Shown: positions 25,701-39,700 of the stretch, one piece after another | How positions within the stretch are numbered: the first letter of the stretch is position 1 | Layout of the letters: each line of letters opens with the position of its first letter | DNA from: Bagarius yarrelli | Lineage: Eukaryota; Chordata; Actinopteri; Siluriformes; Sisoridae | Direction of reading: 5' to 3' | NCBI GenBank assembly: GCA_005784505.1 | Contig: VCAZ01000134.1 | Span: 1,324,934-1,388,933 of the forward strand | Length of the DNA stretch: 64,000 nucleotides | Translations under genes and position numbers: made by a program | Notes under the pieces: generated by a model | What the model was told of the DNA's origin: nothing | What the model saw: only the letters and a program-made list of their open reading frames with translations | Database searches by the model: none

Positions 25701-28700
25701 GCTATAAACCATTCTTCTCGGGGGAGTTGGCTGTCTGAGCTGATAACACAGTCCTACACTTCAGAATGCATTCCACTGCTTTTGTCAGCAGTCACATCGT
25801 TAATAAATAGAAGGGAACCAGTTGCACTGGCAGGTATACATGCCCACGCCATAACATGAGGTAGGAGCTTCAGATCAATGACAGTTTCTTTCCTCCTCCA
25901 TACTATCTTCTCTTCCCATTCTGGTACAAGCTTATCTTTTTGTTAGTCTTCCATAGGCTTGTTCAGAGGGTTTATCGGATCTTATTGTGTCTGAGGCCTA
26001 CAAATTTTAATAACCCTTCTGTATTAACTGTAGTGAACTGTAGTCCTCTCTTTAGAGTTAAATTTGACCCTGTATGTTTTTCCTCGAGCTGGTCGTAAAG
26101 GGCATTTTTCTTATCTACCACAGGGGTTTTTATTGAAGTCTTCTGAGACGATTGCTTAGTTAACTAGCAGTGATGAGTATATGGACCTCCAGGGCTTGCA
26201 AAATCCTGGTAAAATTCCCGGTAGCCGTCTAAACAGGTATGCTTGATATTTTTTGGTAGCCAGAATGAAAAAAAGATTAGGCAATACAATAATCAAGTTA
26301 CAATCATCAATACAAATATTTGATTCTAATTAAACATCCTGTTCTTGCCGCACCAGATTTCGCTTGTTTGTCTTGTAGGAATTGGTGCGCAACAGATCCG
26401 TCATCTCACTGACAAATATTTTGCCAATGAAAATACTTATACACAGTTTGCAAGATTGCCTCACATATTGTTAGTGGCTCCTCGATGCCTGAAAATGACA
26501 GCATAGTTACCCAACTAGGGGCATCTTGGTGGCTTAGTGGTTAGCACTACTGCCTTACATCAAGAAGGTTCCAGGTTTGTATCCCCAGCAGGGGTCTTTC
26601 TGTGTGGAATTTGTATGCTCTTTCTGTGTTTATATGGGTTTACTCTGGGTTCTCCGGTTTCCTCCCACAGTCCAAAAACATGTATGTTAGATTGATTGAG
26701 GATTTTAAATTCCCCATAGGAGTGTGTGTGTGTGTGTGTGTGGCTGTATGTTGGACTGGTGGACCTGTCCAGAGTGACCCCTGCCTTTCACCCAATGACA
26801 GCTGGGATAGACTCCAGCAGATCCCTGTGACCCTGATATTAGAAATAATCAGGTAAAGACAATGAATAGATGGATAATTATCTAACTATGTTTGTAAGCA
26901 AATTGAAATATATTTTCCTTTCCTATAAATAGCCTGACAGGGAGGGGGGGGGGGCACATTTTGGTAGCACGACTAGAAAACACAATAGCCCTGAAATGTC
27001 AGGTTAGTAATTTTGCATGGTTTGACTTCATATTGATAGTCAATAATCGGTCGCAGATCATTTAAAAGGTGTAATTACTTTTAGTCCTTTAAAAACAGAC
27101 GGCTGTTTTGGTGGACATTAAGAAGCTGTCCGATTCCCCTTGGTTTAAATCTGATAAAAAGTTTTTCAGTATTTCAGATAGCTTATAAAATTTACAAATA
27201 TTTATAGACATGATAACATGTTCAATATTTGTATAATAATTATTTCCTTTTTTTTTTTAATGTGTTCTTTGTTGCTGTTTTTTACTGCCACACAAAAGGA
27301 TCAGGCTGGTCGAAACAACAAATAGATTGTGTTCTTTGTTTACCCTGTGTGTGTGCATGCGTGTGAGTGTGTGTGAAGTTGACCTAGGTCTTATCTCAAA
27401 ATGTGCTGCCCTAAGGGACACACACACACACAAAACACACAAAAACCCCAGCCATGTGATTGATGGCTGCAGCTGCTTGGATGTCACTGGTGTGCACACT
27501 AGTAAATACATCCTTGTTCATGTGTGTATCTGTGTGAGACTGAAAGAGAGAGAGAAGAAGATGAATTACAGTGTGTAAGAGTATTTTATTAGACATCTCA
27601 TTAGATAAGAAGTCTAAGTATGCCAGGTGCTGTAGAGAGTTTTGCACTTCCCTTTTAAATGGGTTGGGTGGAGGAACGCTTTGTTTGTTATTGCTGTCTG
27701 AAGCTTTTGGTGGTTGCTAGTGTTGTGCTGCTATGTTGGTGGTAACCAGTCACTCGCTGTGCAGAGAGATTTGCAATTCTGTAAGAAGGATGTAGAGAGA
27801 GGAAGAGAATCGGATTAAAAGGAAGACTGAGATCTGCGGGGATTTGTTTTGGAGTAAACCATACTAGTCATTTCTAATTGACGAGTTTTATCCAGCATGA
27901 TCCCAGGATGCGATTTCCAGCATGGCAAGCCTGTATGCTAGGCCACAGAGGTAGCTGGAGCTGCGACTGCATTTCAGTGTGTGTGTCATGTGAGTTCTCA
28001 GACATGTGGGTTTACCGGAGAAGGAAACTCCCAAGTAGAGCGAAAGCCTACATGTGAGTATAAAGACGAACAAGAGAAACAAAGACCTGCTTATAAAGAG
28101 GACAAAAAAGGAAACAAAGAACCGGAGAAAAAATGCGATTTTTATCTGTAAAATTGTCTTAATTAAATTTGAGGAAGCGCAATTATTTTAGAACGTATCT
28201 GATTGTTACGCTGTGCATGCGTATTATGCCAATTATAACTCTTTTGCATGACAAAGATGTAATTATACTTCCGACTAGATTCTAATATCAGTGAAACATT
28301 TGAGTACAACTATAATTACATCCTAAATAGGGTATAAAGGGGTATAAAGGGTATTAAAATACTATTGAATCCAGTAGAACGGAATCCTCTATAACAGTCC
28401 CCAGGCTGGTTAGGTTATTATCGGATGCTGTCGTTATTTCCAGAACTTCGAAAACCTTTTGAAACACATTTATTAAAAAAAAAACCTGATTCTTTCTTCC
28501 GATGCTTGAGCACAAAATATCAGTTATTGATCCTTGATTAAATTTTACGTTTCCATCACGGGCGCCATTAATTCACGAGGGCGTCGTGTACCAAAATGAA
28601 CAGGTTACAAGAGATTAGAAGTGATAAAGCAGCATTTTTATATAAGCCATCGTCTGCTTCTTCTTCTTCTTATATTTGGTCTATAAATTGCTTAATCGTC

Positions 28701-30722
28701 GTTTTATTTCAGTAAAAATAGTTAGCTAATACTACCCAAGATATTTTTTGAGAACATTTAATGAGAATTCAGGGCTGTGCTCTAGAAAGCATTCTGTGCA
28801 CTACAATTGTACACTATTAAGAATGATTGTGTGCAGGCTGAGATGCTCTCTAAGCATTTCTGTCTCTCTGGATGTAATTTAGTTTTTTTTTTTAGGAATT
28901 CTAAACATGTTAAGAGCTTTGATAACATCGGACTTTCTCAGGCGCGTGATTCTGCCCATGTCCGGCGCAGTGACTTTCTCACTTTGAGTTTTAGCATCAG
29001 ATCTCGTGTATGACGTACTAACCTACTTATTTTGACCTGACACCCTGACACAGCTCTGTATGTGAATTACTATTATAGAATCGTAGCGCAGAAACATCTG
29101 GTTATAGAGTGTTCTGTCTCTAACTTGTACACCACAGGTCGCATTCAGAGGCAAGTTAATTGGTGTATAGTACAGAATAAAACTGTGCACAATATTTAGC
29201 ACACAATTAAAAGAAAATTAATTGTAAAATAATATGATTTGCTGCATTAAGAATAATAGCGATGAATAATTGCAACATAAACTATTCATGCCAGGAGGTT
29301 AAGTTCTTATTTAACGTCTCTAAATGCAAGGTACTTTTCATATCTAAATCGTGAAATAACTTTTGGATGCGACGCAGAATGTTTATCAAACAGATAAATT
29401 ATCGGGTGATATTTGGTGAAAATGGCGGCATTTTTATTGCGCCGATAAATAAATGAAAGCCAATAACTAGATCCAATAAAGTACGGCTTGCTGGTAAATC
29501 AATCAGTCTGATCCGCTTTCCAAGTGACTGCAGCCAGGGTTGCCAGATTGGGTGGATTTCCCCCCAGGGTTGCCGGATTGGGAGGGTTTCCACCCGAATG
29601 GGATTCTTTCGCTCAAGTCAGACCTGAAATAAATGCATTGGTCTGGTTAATAATATTTGAGCTGCTTCTTAATAAACAGTTTAGTTTTAACTACAAACAT
29701 GTAATTTGATTAATTTTAGACCAGAGTTACTAAAATAGATGTAATTAAAATAAATGTTTTTATTCTCCTGGTGCACAAACGGCAGATTATATGATAATTA
29801 TAATATAAAATTATGAACTCATTGTTTATCGGTATCTGTAGCAGAGAGAGAGACTTAATTATTGGTATCGGTAAAAAAATTTTATATTGTGCATTCCTAC
29901 TTTTGGACTTAAGTCGCTGACTATAAAGATTAATATTTAATTAAATTATTGAATAATGTATTGTTTTTTATTATTTATTAATTAATAATGAATTTTAATA
30001 ATGAATAATTTATTTATTATTAAAATTAATTATTGACCCAACATTCGTTCTAAAAACCTGCTATAGATTTTACTCGTATGTGTACATTGTATTGTTGCAA
30101 TGCGACGTGTGTAATGCGACGTGGTCATGGTGAAGGTGTGTAATTTGGGTGTGGGTGATTTGTAGCTCAAAGTGTGGGATCAGTATTGAGTAATGAATCA
30201 TTCGTGCTGCCCCGTTTTATCTAATACAGAGAGCCGAGTGGGTACAGGTACAGTGGAACGGCTCTCCACGCTCTTATTGCACTCTGTCCAGTATTTCTCT
30301 CACTCTCCTCTCTCCTACTCGCACTTTATCTGACTCATCGCCGAGTGACTCAGAGCTGCAAAGCTGTCGCTACCCATGGTGCCTGACTTCTCTCACATGA
30401 CAGAGTGGCACACATGGTGCACTGTTTGTTTGTTTTTTTTCTTCTCTCGTTTTTGTCTCAGTTTCTCTCTCGCTCTCCACCGTGTCCTCCCTGCATTCCT
30501 GTTTTCTTTATCTTCACTGGTTCCTCTGCCAGATGGCTGAGCTCTGGGTGTTTGTGGGGCTAATGTTGTGTTAGCATGCTAATATGGCTGTTTACACACG
30601 GTGTATCATCGGTGGTCTTGTTTTAATCTTGCATTGTTTGCAGTCTTGTGATATAATTGACGTATGTAGTCATTTCCATTTCTGTTTTTAATTTTATTAG
30701 ACTGTTTAGACTCTTTTTACCC

Positions 30723-30760
<38 letters not shown>

Positions 30761-33700
30761 GTCTCTCTCTATCTCAGTGTGGAAGGGGATCCTCACTGTG
30801 CGGACACGGGCAGCTTTTCAGACGGCTCCCGCACTCAAGCCCCATACCTGCCCATTTTGGACAGATACGGGAAGGCTACAGGAGAGCCTTTGGGCTCCCA
30901 GGGGCCTCCCGTGGCCCCTCCTAGCCCAGCAAGTCTGGCTTGGGCCCAGCGCACACGCCTCCAGCCTGCTAGCTTGGCTCTTCGTAAGCAGGAGGAGGAG
31001 GAGAACAAACGCTGCAAAGCTCTTTCAGACAGCTATGAGCTCTCCACAGACCTGCAGGATAAGAAGGTGTTTTTATTTATATCGGATAACTTTTAGAGCC
31101 TGAAGTGAACTTTTATCCAAGCGGTTGAAATGCATCTTATTAGTGAAATATCATTCGATGCAGTCAAATACATTTCATTGCACTCAATTACTAATGTCTT
31201 TACATTATTAATCTTAACCCAGACATTTGTTTATATTGTTTTAGGGTTAATTAATTATAAATATAAAATAATAGATTTAAATAATAGGGTTTTTTTTTTT
31301 ATTATTCGTCATTATATAATCTGTAAATTAGCCATCTTTTAATATTTAAACAGAAAATATTATCCGTGCACACACTAATTGCATTTTAAAATTTATACGT
31401 GCTGGAAATGTTTTAATTTAACCCTTTTGATTCTCTTTCCCAGGTGGAAATGTTGGAGAAGAAATATGGTGGCTCCTTACTGAGTAGACGGGCAGCGCGT
31501 ACCATCCAGACGGCTTTCCGGCAATACCGCATGAATAAGAACTTTCAGCGACTGCGTAGCTCCGCCTCAGAAAATCGCATGACGCGCCGTATCATCCTTT
31601 CAAATATGCGCATGCAGTACTCATTTGACGAGCGTCAGCCGCAGGTACCTCCTGCTGGCCAGTTTGCCAGACTGCACCATAGTTAGAAGATTAAATTTAG
31701 TCTAACAATGATCCCCTGGTTACTCCGAAAGCACAACATCTACAGTACATTCCAGACATGACGTATATCCTTATTCTTATACAATGGCAATTACCGACCT
31801 CTAAACATCCCTTAATTAAAAATCTAACACAAAATTCATTATAATGCAAGAAGTGTTTTAATTTAACATTTCTAAATTGAAATTAAATTTTATACCGCCT
31901 GTATATATATATATATATATTTCATTATTAAGCTTATATTATTATAAAATAAAAATGGCCGCCTAAGGCACATATATATATATACTGTATATATATATAT
32001 ATGTGCCTTAGGCGGCCATTTTTATTTTATAAATAATATAAGCTTAATAATGAAACCGTGTTTTTGTGATCCAGTTAAATATTGGATTATATAATATAAC
32101 AAAAGGGTGGTGTTTAAAGGAACATCCCATTCTGCTATTAGGAAGTAAGATTTCAGAAGGATTTTCCTTTTTAGTTTTCTGCTTGCTGCTCTTTAAAACA
32201 ATGTCCATATTTTATCATCTTATGTTCATTCCATACAAAATAGTTAGACTCAAAACATCATTGTTAAAAACGCAATGTTATATATGCTGGTACCACAGGT
32301 GCAGTCTCAAACCCCCCAAGAACAGCAGCAGCTCTACCCTCCTCGCCATCCCTCTTCCCTGGCCATGGCCGGCCAGCAGAGTTCAGCTGACACAGAGCAG
32401 GAGACAGAATCACCTTCACACTGCCCCTCTGACCAGGAGGATTACTCACACGCAGACAATACCTTTACCAAACAAGTGAGAACTCTGTGTGATGTGGCTT
32501 AAAACGCAGAATTAAATCTGTCCCATACATTATAGTTTCATTTTGTGGTTTTTTGACAGGGTTTTCTAATATAGTATAGAGCTTATATTTATAAACAGTG
32601 CATACTGGCTGGTTACAAACCTGGGGGTATTTCCTGTGTACAAAAGTACAAATTAAATGCTGTTTTCACTACCTTACATGTGTATGTCTGTCTCAGGTAA
32701 CATCACTGGCAGACTCTATGGATGACACCCTGACATGTCACTCTGGGCGTAACGACTCCCAGGAGGGTGATGGTGGAGGTGAAGATTTCAGCGAGTGTGT
32801 CTGGAGTAGTAAAATCCCGTCTCGGCGTGGGATACTGACAAGTGAGCGAGAACGGACCCCGGGGACTCTCGGGGGCATGCATGAGGACAGCACGGCCACA
32901 TCCTACAGTGACGTAACGCTCTATATGGAGGACGGTGTAGCTTCGTCACCCCTTTCCATAGAACGTGCACCCAGCAGCACTGACACGGAGTACTGGGGGC
33001 TAGGGGGCACAACAGTAGGACGAGCGGACAGTCGAGATGCAGAGGGTGGCAACAGCAGCAACAGCCGGCGCAGTACACCGTGCACCGAGTGCCGTGACCA
33101 TCGGCTCCGTGGTGCCCACCTTCCCGTTCTGACTATTGAGCCACCAAGTGACAGCTCTGTGGATATGAGTGACCGCTCCGACCGAGGCTCCCTCAGCAGG
33201 CAACTGCTGTATGAACAGGAACCAGCCGGAGGTGGTGGAGGAGGAGGTGGAGGTTCACCCCAGGGAACTCTTAAACACAACCCAGCCCAGGGCCAGACTC
33301 GTCCTATGGGCCGGCCAATTCCCTCCCCTCTTCCCACACACATACCACCACACCATGCAATTCTGCTACACCAGCAGCACCACCCGCACCTCCATCACCC
33401 GCTGCAGCACCATCACCACCACCATCACCCACTGGCTCATCTTCACCACCCTTATCCAGACTCATCCGTATCACCTACCCAAACCCCTCTGACACCGCTT
33501 TCCTCCACATCATCAGCACCATTGCCCTCTACTGGCCTGGAGCCATCTGACGGCGACAACGACTCTCTGAACTCCACTACGAATTCCAATGAGACAATTA
33601 ATTGCAGCTCAGGCTCATCCTCCCGGGACAGCTTGAGGGAACCTTTGTCTACACTCTCTAAACAGACCTACCAGAGAGAAAGCCGTCATAGCTGGGATTC

Positions 33701-36700
33701 GCCTGCGTTTAACAACGACGTAGTGCAGAGAAGGCAGTACCGCATTGGTCTTAACCTTTTCAACAAGTAAGCAGGAAATGTTTCATTTAGAGTTAATAAA
33801 ATAATAGATTTTATTTTATTATAGTATTATAATATTAAGAAAATAGTATTTCTCTCTATACTTCTTTTTTTTTACTGTTTTTTTGTTTTGTGACCTAATG
33901 TATTTAATGTTGGCAAAACATATTTTCAGAAGAAAAGCTTTGTTAAGTTAAGCAAAAACATGAATGGGATAAAGATGGGATGGAAACAGATCCTAAAAAC
34001 AATCAAAGACAATTATTGCCGTTGTTTTTGGCTGTCAGTGATTCAATTCCTGTTAGTTTCTTCTTTTTTTACATGCACATACTGTTCACTTCATCAGAAA
34101 CAAAGTTACACTAATCAGCCGCAGATACAGGCTAAGACCTCTAAATTACATTTACACCAACCTTTAAAATGGTAATAGAAGTGTTTTATTTCTTCCTTTT
34201 CAGTAACTCCCCTCTTTTGACATCTTTGTTTCCACCACTCTGTATTTCAGGAAGCCAGAGAAGGGCATCCAGTACCTGATAGAGAAGGGCTTTATGTCTG
34301 ACACTCCAGTGGGCATTGCACGCTTCATCCTGGAGAGGAAAGGCTTAAGTCGTCAAATGATTGGGGAGTTCCTGGGTAATCGACAGAAGCAGTTTAACAA
34401 GGATGTGCTAGAGTGAGTGCTGCTCTGCTCACACACTGAGTTATTGTTATAGTTATAGGGTCATGCTGAGTTTTCACGGCTCAGGTAGCATTAGCTGTGC
34501 TAGAGTCAGGACAGGCACACAGGCTAGCATAGCATAGCATAGCAGGTTCAGACCTATAGACGAAGAGGCAACATAAAATAAGTAAACCCCCTTTAAAATG
34601 TTTTTCAGTTGTGTGCTGGATGAGATGGATTTCTCAGGAATGGACCTGGATGATGCTTTGCGCAAGTTCCAGGCTCAGATTAAAGTCCAAGGAGAAGCAC
34701 AGAAAGTAGAGAGGCTGGTGGAAGCCTTCAGGTGCCTTTTATCATCCGTTATTAACAGTCTAGTGCGCTACAAATGTCTGTATATTTATTATTGAAGTTT
34801 AAAAGAAGCCATGTTATTAATTCTGCTTTTTTCTTTTTATCAGTCAGAGGTACTGTGTGTGTAACCCTGCCTTGGTGCGACAATTCCAGAACCCTGACAC
34901 CATCTTTATTCTGGCTTTTGCAATCATCCTTCTTAACACCGACATGTACAGCCCTAATGTCAAACCGGAGCGGAAAATGAAGCTAGATGACTTTATCAAG
35001 AACTTACGAGGTACCGTTTCCTCAATCTAGCAGGTTTCCAGTACAGTTCCTACTGTTTTCCTCATTTTCCTTTTTTTAACACTTACATTTTTTTACTTGG
35101 ACTGATGTCCTTACTTTGAAATTAAGTTGGGATTTACAACAATACTTCGATCTGGCTAGTAACACACACACACACACACAATAAACAGAAAAGCAGAGAA
35201 CATCTTACCTTTTATCTGACAGTCAACATTCACATAAGACCACGTCAACATAATTTTATCAGCTAAAAACATCTGAGGAATCTGAGGCTACCTGTCCTCA
35301 ACCTCAGTGAACACAATAAATCTCCAAACCCAAAGTTTCCAAAAGTAAAAAGGTTATTATAAAAAAAGGAGATTTAACCTGGAATAGTATGTTTACGAAA
35401 CACATCCATGTAATGAGTACATATCCCAGGGTATCAAGATAAATGGGGTTAAAATACTAAAACGTCCAGTGATGATAAACTCTACTAGGCTGGAGTTCTT
35501 CTCTTGCTTTTTCTCTTTCGCTTGCGTTTTCAATTTCTTTCTCTCGCTTTCTGCTTGCTAGGAGTGGATAATGGGAAGGACATTCCGAGGGACCTGTTAG
35601 TTGGAATCTATCATCGTATTCAGAAGTGGGAGTTGAGGACCAATGATGATCATGTGTCTCAAGTGCAGGCAGTGGAGAGAGTGATTGTGGGCAAAAAACC
35701 AGTAAGTTTAAAAATAATAAACGCACAACTGTGTTTCAGATTATTGGCGTCTAGGAAAGACATATTTTTCTAGATGTGCAAGCAGAAAGTAAACTGATTT
35801 GGTCATGTGACCTTTCAGACTAGTCACATGGCACTGATACATTATAGTCAAGACAATCTATTTTCTCATTCCGTAGTTAAATTTCTAACCCAAACACCAC
35901 TTTTTTTCAATCTTCCCGAAATAAGAAAAAATATACGTTCACAAATGTAACCAATTACTTGTAACCAGTTACAATTGTACCAATTGTCTTGTGTGTGTGT
36001 GTGTGTGTGTGTTCAGGTGCTCTCTTTACCCCACCGCAGACTGGTATGCTGCTGTCAGCTTTATGAGGTTCCTGATACCAACAGGCCACAGCGGAGTGGA
36101 GTTCATCAAAGAGAAGTCTTTCTCTTTAATGACCTTTTGGTGGTAAGAATATATATTAATGCCTCTCAAAACTAATTTATAGAGCGAGTATACATATATA
36201 AATATACATATAGATTGTTATATAGCTATATACCAAAGAAAGGCTACTTTAATCAACATGAATGCATAATAATTGTGGGCTAGTGCTCTAATAGTACTCA
36301 TATAATGCTACCTGACATTTTTACCTTATCTGGCATTAATTGGATTTTAATTTGCACAATATTTTTTTATTTTCTGGATGGTATGATGGTATATATCAAA
36401 AGATTTTTTTTTATTCTGGGTATACCACAACATGTAAATAAGTGGGCGTGGCAAACTCACATGCAGCATGTATGACCCTGATTAAGACCTGGGCACGTAA
36501 AATCTCTAGCTTAATGTCTCAGGGCTATTGAGTCTTTCAGTCGGGCTTCCAAAATGTATCTCTGTCCTGTTCGTCGGGGTATCACATAGGAAAGGAAAAT
36601 ACATTTCGATGCTTCTCTTACAAATGGTGATGATGTTGTATGTAATTTTTGAACAACTTGATGGAAACACACCTAATCTGTTTTTTTCCCCCTTTTTAAA

Positions 36701-39700
36701 AAAAAAAGATTTATTTTACATTAGGATGGAAAGCACCTTGCTGGTTTACAGCAAGCTTTAGGAGTTGCACAGAATCACTCGGAAAATTGGACTGGCTCTG
36801 ACTGCTTAAATGTTTAGCAACAGAAATAGAAAATGTAATCGCTTTCTATTTCTTTAAACCTTTTTATTCACTGATTTGCCTCTATTTTGCAGAATCCTTC
36901 CTAAAATGCATATGCATGAGAGAGAGAGAAAGCGCGGTTTCACGTGGTAATTAAAATGACTATTTCGGCTTGATTGGCACCTTTATATCATCACAAGTAA
37001 GATTTTAATCAAACAATGCAGTCAGAAACCTGAAATCTTTTGCCAGCTTATATAGTCGTCCTGATTATTCCCAGCGTCATATTCCTTCAACCATTGCATA
37101 CTGTCTCAAAAAACGCAATAATTATAGCTAAACCGAGAAGCTTTATTAGATTTAACCTGCATGTCTCCATTTGTAGGTCACAAAGATTTTCCAGAAAAAG
37201 AAGACATCAGTGACGTACAGTTTCAGACAGTCTTTTCCTCTAGTCGAAATGCAGGTTCACATGTTCCAAAACTCCTGTAAGTATATTCATTCCTCCATCT
37301 GTCTCTCCATCTGTCTCTCCTTATTTATTTATGCCATCACTTTGTTCTGGCTCTGTGCTTCAGTGTGACATTTAGCCACTCTTGTGTCTTGAACCTTCTG
37401 CATTTGTCGATGACAGACAAGTAAAAAAGAGACCCAGATCATCATGTTTATATAATAGATCACTGCTTTATTTAACATTTCTGATATATATTTATTATGA
37501 TTTTTGCATGCTGGCTTATGAAGTAAGCTTGATTGGTGTTTGTTTATAATGACTATGATGTGTTCAATTTCACACCACTGTCTCGCTCTCTCTCCTATCC
37601 TACTTTCAGACTATCCTCATGGTATTCGCTTAACTTCCGCCATCCCAGGAGGAGAGCGCAAGGTCCTGATTGTGTTCACGGCACCCAGTCAGCAAGATCG
37701 GACCCGCTTTGTCAGTGACCTGAGAGAGAGCATTGCTGAAGTGCAGGATATGGAAAAATATCGAGTAGAGTGTGAGCCATTCTTCTCTTTTATGCTCTTA
37801 AACGGTCGTTATGCAGTTCTTTCTGTCATTCTGACAAAAGATTATTAAACGAATTTGTCTTATATTTCCGTCTGAATGGAGTTTCTTTATTCTTGCTTCC
37901 TTTTTTTCTTTCTACCCACTGCTTACAGCTAAATTATTTTTGCACTAGCAATGAAACTGGTTTTTTTTTTTCTAACTTTATACTTAAAAACTTAACAGAA
38001 CTAAATGTGATCGTATGACTACAGATGGTCAGTCACACTGGCTTTACAGGATCAAATTGTCTTATTCATCTCCTCTGTCCTCTATGCAGCGGAGCTGGAA
38101 AAGCAGAAAGGCATTATGCGGCCTGGACTCATGAGCGGGGACGTAAGTGGCGGGGTGGATGGAATAAAGACTGAAGCAGTCAATGGGACTCTGGGTAGGC
38201 CCAGCCTTGATGACACGTACGCCACAGGGGACGGGCTTAAACGCACAGCGCTCAGCTCATCCCTCAGAGATCTCTCTGAGACAGGTATAGCACACAAATA
38301 CACTCATTAATTACACAGAATTTCTGTAATAAACAAACACACAGTTACTATCACATAAATTTACAGGTGATTTCAGTTGATTTTGGGGCACCTGGCATCC
38401 CATATTTTAGAAGGTGTTTGAAAACAAACAGATAAGAAGTGAAAATGCAGTGTTAATTAGGGTAAATAAAATATGTCCTGAATGCACAGTTGGCAAGTGG
38501 CTTTGAAGAGTAATGTTTTTCTACAGTTTATACAAAAGAAGCAGACTATTTTTTGACACACTTTTACTCTTCCTAACTGGGCACAGGAAAGCGGGGTCGC
38601 AGAAACAGTGTGGGCTCTTTGGATAGTACCATTGAAGTAAGTGTTTAATGGCGCCCTGAGGTTTTGTCTTCCACCTTCTTTATTATTCAAATATATAATA
38701 ACTCCTTGCATGGCCTGCCTGACAGCACTGCCTGGGTTATGTATTGTGTGTGTATTTGTCCTGTGCTACATGTTGCCCATGTCTGTACTAGTCTCTGTGC
38801 TTGAGTAAAACACACAGCTCTGTCCTCATTGTGTCTTCTGTAAAATCCTGAATTTATTTTAATATTAATTTTAATTTTTTTGTTTTTCAGCGATATTTAG
38901 TCGCTAAATCGTTTTTATCTGAAATTTGTATGTGTACAGTGTAAGCACGAATGGATGTGATAGTGTGTTTCCTTTCCTGTTACACTTTTGAAGCCTAAAC
39001 ACAATTTATTGACTTTTCTATTTATCACCTGCTACCTATGTTTATAGGGATCCATTATTAACAGCCCAAGGCCTCACCAGCGTCTGCCTATAGGGGGCGC
39101 TCTTCCTGGCTGCTATGGGCTGGAAGACTACCGGCCTCATCGCCCCATCCTGAGCCCCGGAATAGGGGTGGGGGGTGGGCCGGGGCAGTTACACAACGCC
39201 GTAGGGAACGCTGGGGCAGGAGTGCTTCCCAACACTGGCGACCAAGGGTCCGGAGGGGGCAATTCCAGCTCATTCCTGGGTTCTCTGTTTGGGAGCAAAC
39301 GCGCCAAACCTCCGGCGCCACTTATTCCCCCAGGGCCGCCCTACCCTGCTCCCGTGGCCCCTCCTACAACCGGGGGCCCACCACCTCCCTCACCCTCCTC
39401 GCTCAGTCAGTCCGACCTTGGCGGGCCCTCCAAGATCCAGGCACTGCACGCACAGTACTGCCACAACAATATCGGCCCACCTCCACCTCCATACCACCAT
39501 CATCATCAGCACCACCGTTACCATGTGCAACTGGCCGCCGCTGGCCATCCGCACACTATGCATCACACTCTGCAGCGCAGCTCACTTCCTCGCCGAAGTT
39601 CACCCATACCCTCACACGCTCCTCTTCAGCAACAGCACTCCCATCATTCCGTGCATCAGCACAGCCGCCATTCCAGCATGGGCTGCACCCCTCCCCCATT

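Larger units (their letters stand above)
12845..30777 (+). other. iqsec2 intron 1 (17.9 kb)
   Basis: Bounded by TG|gtaaga and ctatctcag|T with matching phase. No further exon is recognised inside. It is rich in mobile-element debris, listed separately. Unlisted parts (for example 24,000-26,500 and 27,000-29,400) show no structure I can name. Confidence 0.6.

Noticed and set aside
30657..31103. 148-codon frame overlapping iqsec2 exon 2
   Set aside because: It is out of frame with the conserved exon and starts in the CT repeat of the intron.
31921..32053. Transcription terminator or microRNA hairpin
   Set aside because: Arms are too long and near-identical for a microRNA precursor and no T-run terminator applies to this gene; a MITE-like palindrome is simpler.
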